From: Nocardioides marmoribigeumensis | GTDB taxonomy: Bacteria > Actinomycetota > Actinomycetes > Propionibacteriales > Nocardioidaceae | Direction of reading: 5' to 3' | DNA length: 64,000 bases | Assembly: GCF_031458325.1 (NCBI RefSeq) | Contig: NZ_JAVDYG010000001.1 | Span: 2,914,001-2,978,000 of the forward strand | Shown here: positions 62,558 to 64,000 of the stretch, in pieces | Layout: the number at the start of each line of letters is the position of its first letter | How positions within the stretch are numbered: position 1 is the stretch's first letter | Notes under the pieces: model-generated | The model's database searches: none | What the model saw: only the letters and a program-made list of their open reading frames with translations | Told to the model about the DNA's origin: nothing | Program-made: the position numbers and the translations under genes

Positions 62558-64000
62558 TCACTCCGGGTCGTAGCAGGCCAGGAGCAGCGCGAGGTCGTCG
62601 TCGAGCGCGTGGCCGGCGGCCCGCTGCAGGGCGGTGAGGAGGCCGTCGAGCGCCGTGGGGAAGTCGGCTCGGGCCAGGTCGGAGAGCAGGGGCATCGGGT
62701 CGATGAAGTCGCCGGTCGGCGACCGGGCCTCGATCAGCCCGTCGGTGAAGAGCAGCAGCCGGTCGCCGCGTCGCAGGGTCCCGGTCGTGGCGACCGGCTC
62801 GCAGCCGAGGCCGAAGGGTGGCGCGGCGTCGAGCACGAGCGGGCAGGGCTCGCCGTCGAAGGGGAGCAGCACCGGTGCGGGGTGGCCGCAGGTCACCACG
62901 GTGAAGTGGCCGGCGTGGTCGATGTCGACGATGACTCCGGTGACGAAGTCCTCGGGGTCGGGGAGGTAGGGCTGGATGCGGCGGTCGACCTCGCGGGCCA
63001 CGTGGCACACGTCGCCGGTGTCGGCGGCAGCGGCACGGAACTCGCCGATGACGACCGTGGCCGTGCGGACCGCCGAGAGCCCCTTGCCCCGCACGTCGCC
63101 GACGAGCAGACGCACCGACGTCGTGCCCGGCACGATCTCGTAGAGGTCCCCGCCGACCTGGGCCTCGACCGCCGCGGAGAGGTAGCGCGCGGAGAGCCTG
63201 AGCGGCCCCGTCCGGGGCGGGGGCGGGGCGAGGATGGCGCGCTGCGCGACCTCGGCCACCTGCATCACCCCGGCCAGTCGCTCGGACTGCTGCTCGAAGC
63301 TCGCGGCGGTGTCGAGCGCGACGGCGATGCGGTCGGCCATCTCCTCGAGGAAGGCCAGGTCCTCCTCGCCGTAGCTGCGGCCCGACTCGGCCTGGATCAG
63401 CGTGACCGCTCCGAGTACGCCCTGGCGACCCACCAGCGGGGCGATGATCGCGCTGGTGAAGCCGAGCCGCCGGAGCAGGGCGAGGTGGTCCTCGTCCCGG
63501 GCGGCACGCTCCACCACCTCGGCGGGGATGAAGGGGTAGAGCTCGCTCCGGCCGCTGCGGACGACCTGGGGCGCACCGGTGGGGGCGTCCATGTCGACCG
63601 GGAAGGCACCTCGCATGCCACGGGCCCACTCGGTCGTGGCGGGGTCGCGGTGCTGCACCAGCACGGTCTCGAGCGCGTGGTCCCGCAGGAGCTGGACGGT
63701 CACCCAGTCCGCGAAGCGGGGCACGAGCAGTCGCCCGACCTCGCCCAGGGTGGTCTCGAGGTCGAGGCTGCGCGACAGGGTCATCGACGCCTCGTCGAGC
63801 AGGGCGGTGCGCTGCGTGGCGGCGTCGGCGGCCTGCAGCTCCCCGGCCCGGCGTACGGCGCTGGACAGTGCGCCTGCCAGCGAGTGCAGGAAGCCGTCCT
63901 CGGCCGCGGTGAACAGGTCGGGCGGGAAGGTGAGGGCCAGCAGGCCGTACGTCGTGCCCTCGCGTCGCAGCGGCAGCAGGTGGAGGCTGCGGTCGCTGGG
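62558..64000 (-). CDS. GAF-domain SpoIIE/PP2C-type serine phosphatase, C-terminal part
   Basis: The reading frame runs off the right edge, so the start is not seen. About 480 residues are visible. Near the edge is part of one GAF-like segment. A second GAF domain follows (LDLETTLGEVGRLLVPRFADWVTV...GRQGVLGAVTLIQAES), then a helix linker and the SpoIIE phosphatase core (GGDLYEIVPGT, LLVGDVRGKG, HAGHFTVVTCGHPAP, RRGDRLLLFTDGLIEAR, LDDDLALLL). Such proteins sense signals and dephosphorylate anti-anti-sigma factors, controlling stress sigma factors. An internal ATG at 63784 is not the start. Confidence 0.9.
   Translation of the reverse strand, partial: PSDRSLHLLPLRREGTTYGLLALTFPPDLFTAAEDGFLHSLAGALSSAVRRAGELQAADAATQRTALLDEASMTLSRSLDLETTLGEVGRLLVPRFADWVTVQLLRDHALETVLVQHRDPATTEWARGMRGAFPVDMDAPTGAPQVVRSGRSELYPFIPAEVVERAARDEDHLALLRRLGFTSAIIAPLVGRQGVLGAVTLIQAESGRSYGEEDLAFLEEMADRIAVALDTAASFEQQSERLAGVMQVAEVAQRAILAPPPPRTGPLRLSARYLSAAVEAQVGGDLYEIVPGTTSVRLLVGDVRGKGLSAVRTATVVIGEFRAAAADTGDVCHVAREVDRRIQPYLPDPEDFVTGVIVDIDHAGHFTVVTCGHPAPVLLPFDGEPCPLVLDAAPPFGLGCEPVATTGTLRRGDRLLLFTDGLIEARSPTGDFIDPMPLLSDLARADFPTALDGLLTALQRAAGHALDDDLALLLACYDPE

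Noticed and set aside
63397-63784. ATG at 63784 as the true start of the phosphatase
   Set aside because: The frame remains open and reads as GAF-like sequence to the right edge, so the gene begins outside the window.

Overview
The window is one contiguous, very GC-rich (roughly 70%) chromosomal segment. It has densely packed genes, frequent 4-base start/stop overlaps (ATGA, GTGA, TTGA), GTG and TTG starts, and an actinobacterial gene repertoire: Lon without a nearby clpX, FadE-type acyl-CoA dehydrogenases, DUF35/thiolase pairs, a P450 with a 3Fe-4S ferredoxin, DUF1206 and DUF6907 proteins. A Nocardioides-like member of the Propionibacteriales is my best guess. That is inference from composition and gene content; no rRNA or marker gene is present.

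Layout. 1-6513: ordinary genes (end of a VOC protein, a large secreted Exordium-like/ASPM-repeat protein, a small lipoprotein, lon on the minus strand with a probable ClgR box). 6637-51534: a catabolic island of about 45 kb. It opens with a sugar-type ABC importer (6729-10673), followed by a long plus-strand run. That run holds acyl-CoA dehydrogenases, two family III CoA-transferases, two thiolase/DUF35 pairs, an ACAD11/LvaA-like kinase with a small partner protein, a zinc alcohol dehydrogenase, an SDR and an NTF2-like protein (10758-24667). A minus-strand operon (29444-24674) pairs a quinone-oxidoreductase-like enzyme and an SDR with the proton-translocating transhydrogenase PntAB. Then come an XRE regulator, an alpha/beta hydrolase, and an operon of SDR, aldehyde dehydrogenase, NTF2-like protein, P450 and ferredoxin (30877-35241). 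Next are three CoA ligases with an embedded GntR regulator (35330-40585), a PHA module (hydrolase, phasin, class III PHA synthase with a small partner, 40836-43628), a 2Fe-2S ferredoxin and its reductase, a second GntR regulator, and a final block of crotonase, CoA-transferase, amidohydrolase and acyl-CoA dehydrogenase (46713-51534).

How it fits together (inference). An imported carboxylic acid or terpenoid/alicyclic compound would be oxygenated by the P450, with electrons from the ferredoxins and reductase, oxidised by the SDR, ADH and ALDH enzymes, and activated by CoA ligases or CoA-transferases. It would then be degraded by unusual beta-oxidation: retro-aldol cleavage by a Ltp2-like aldolase, and removal of a gamma-hydroxyl by phosphorylation in the LvaA/ACAD11 manner. 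Surplus acyl-CoA would go to polyhydroxyalkanoate, and PntAB would balance NADPH. The substrate cannot be read from the sequence.

The most striking non-coding signal is a recurring 16-bp palindrome, roughly ATTCMTCM|KGAKGAAT. It lies in seven AT-rich islands immediately upstream of the operons of this island, including the PHA module, and suggests a single regulon. Two GntR/FCD paralogues with nearly identical recognition-helix regions are encoded inside the island.

51645-64000 returns to mixed housekeeping and secreted functions: a DUF6907 protein, a thioesterase, two decayed gene remnants, a DUF1206 membrane protein and a metzincin-type secreted protease with seven Fn3 domains. It also holds a secreted protein of unknown function, an unusual nuclease-M15 peptidase-GH25 lysozyme fusion coupled to a holin-like protein, an SDR lacking its catalytic Tyr, and the C-terminal part of a GAF/SpoIIE phosphatase that runs off the right edge. 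I saw no tRNA, rRNA, CRISPR array, insertion sequence or integrase.
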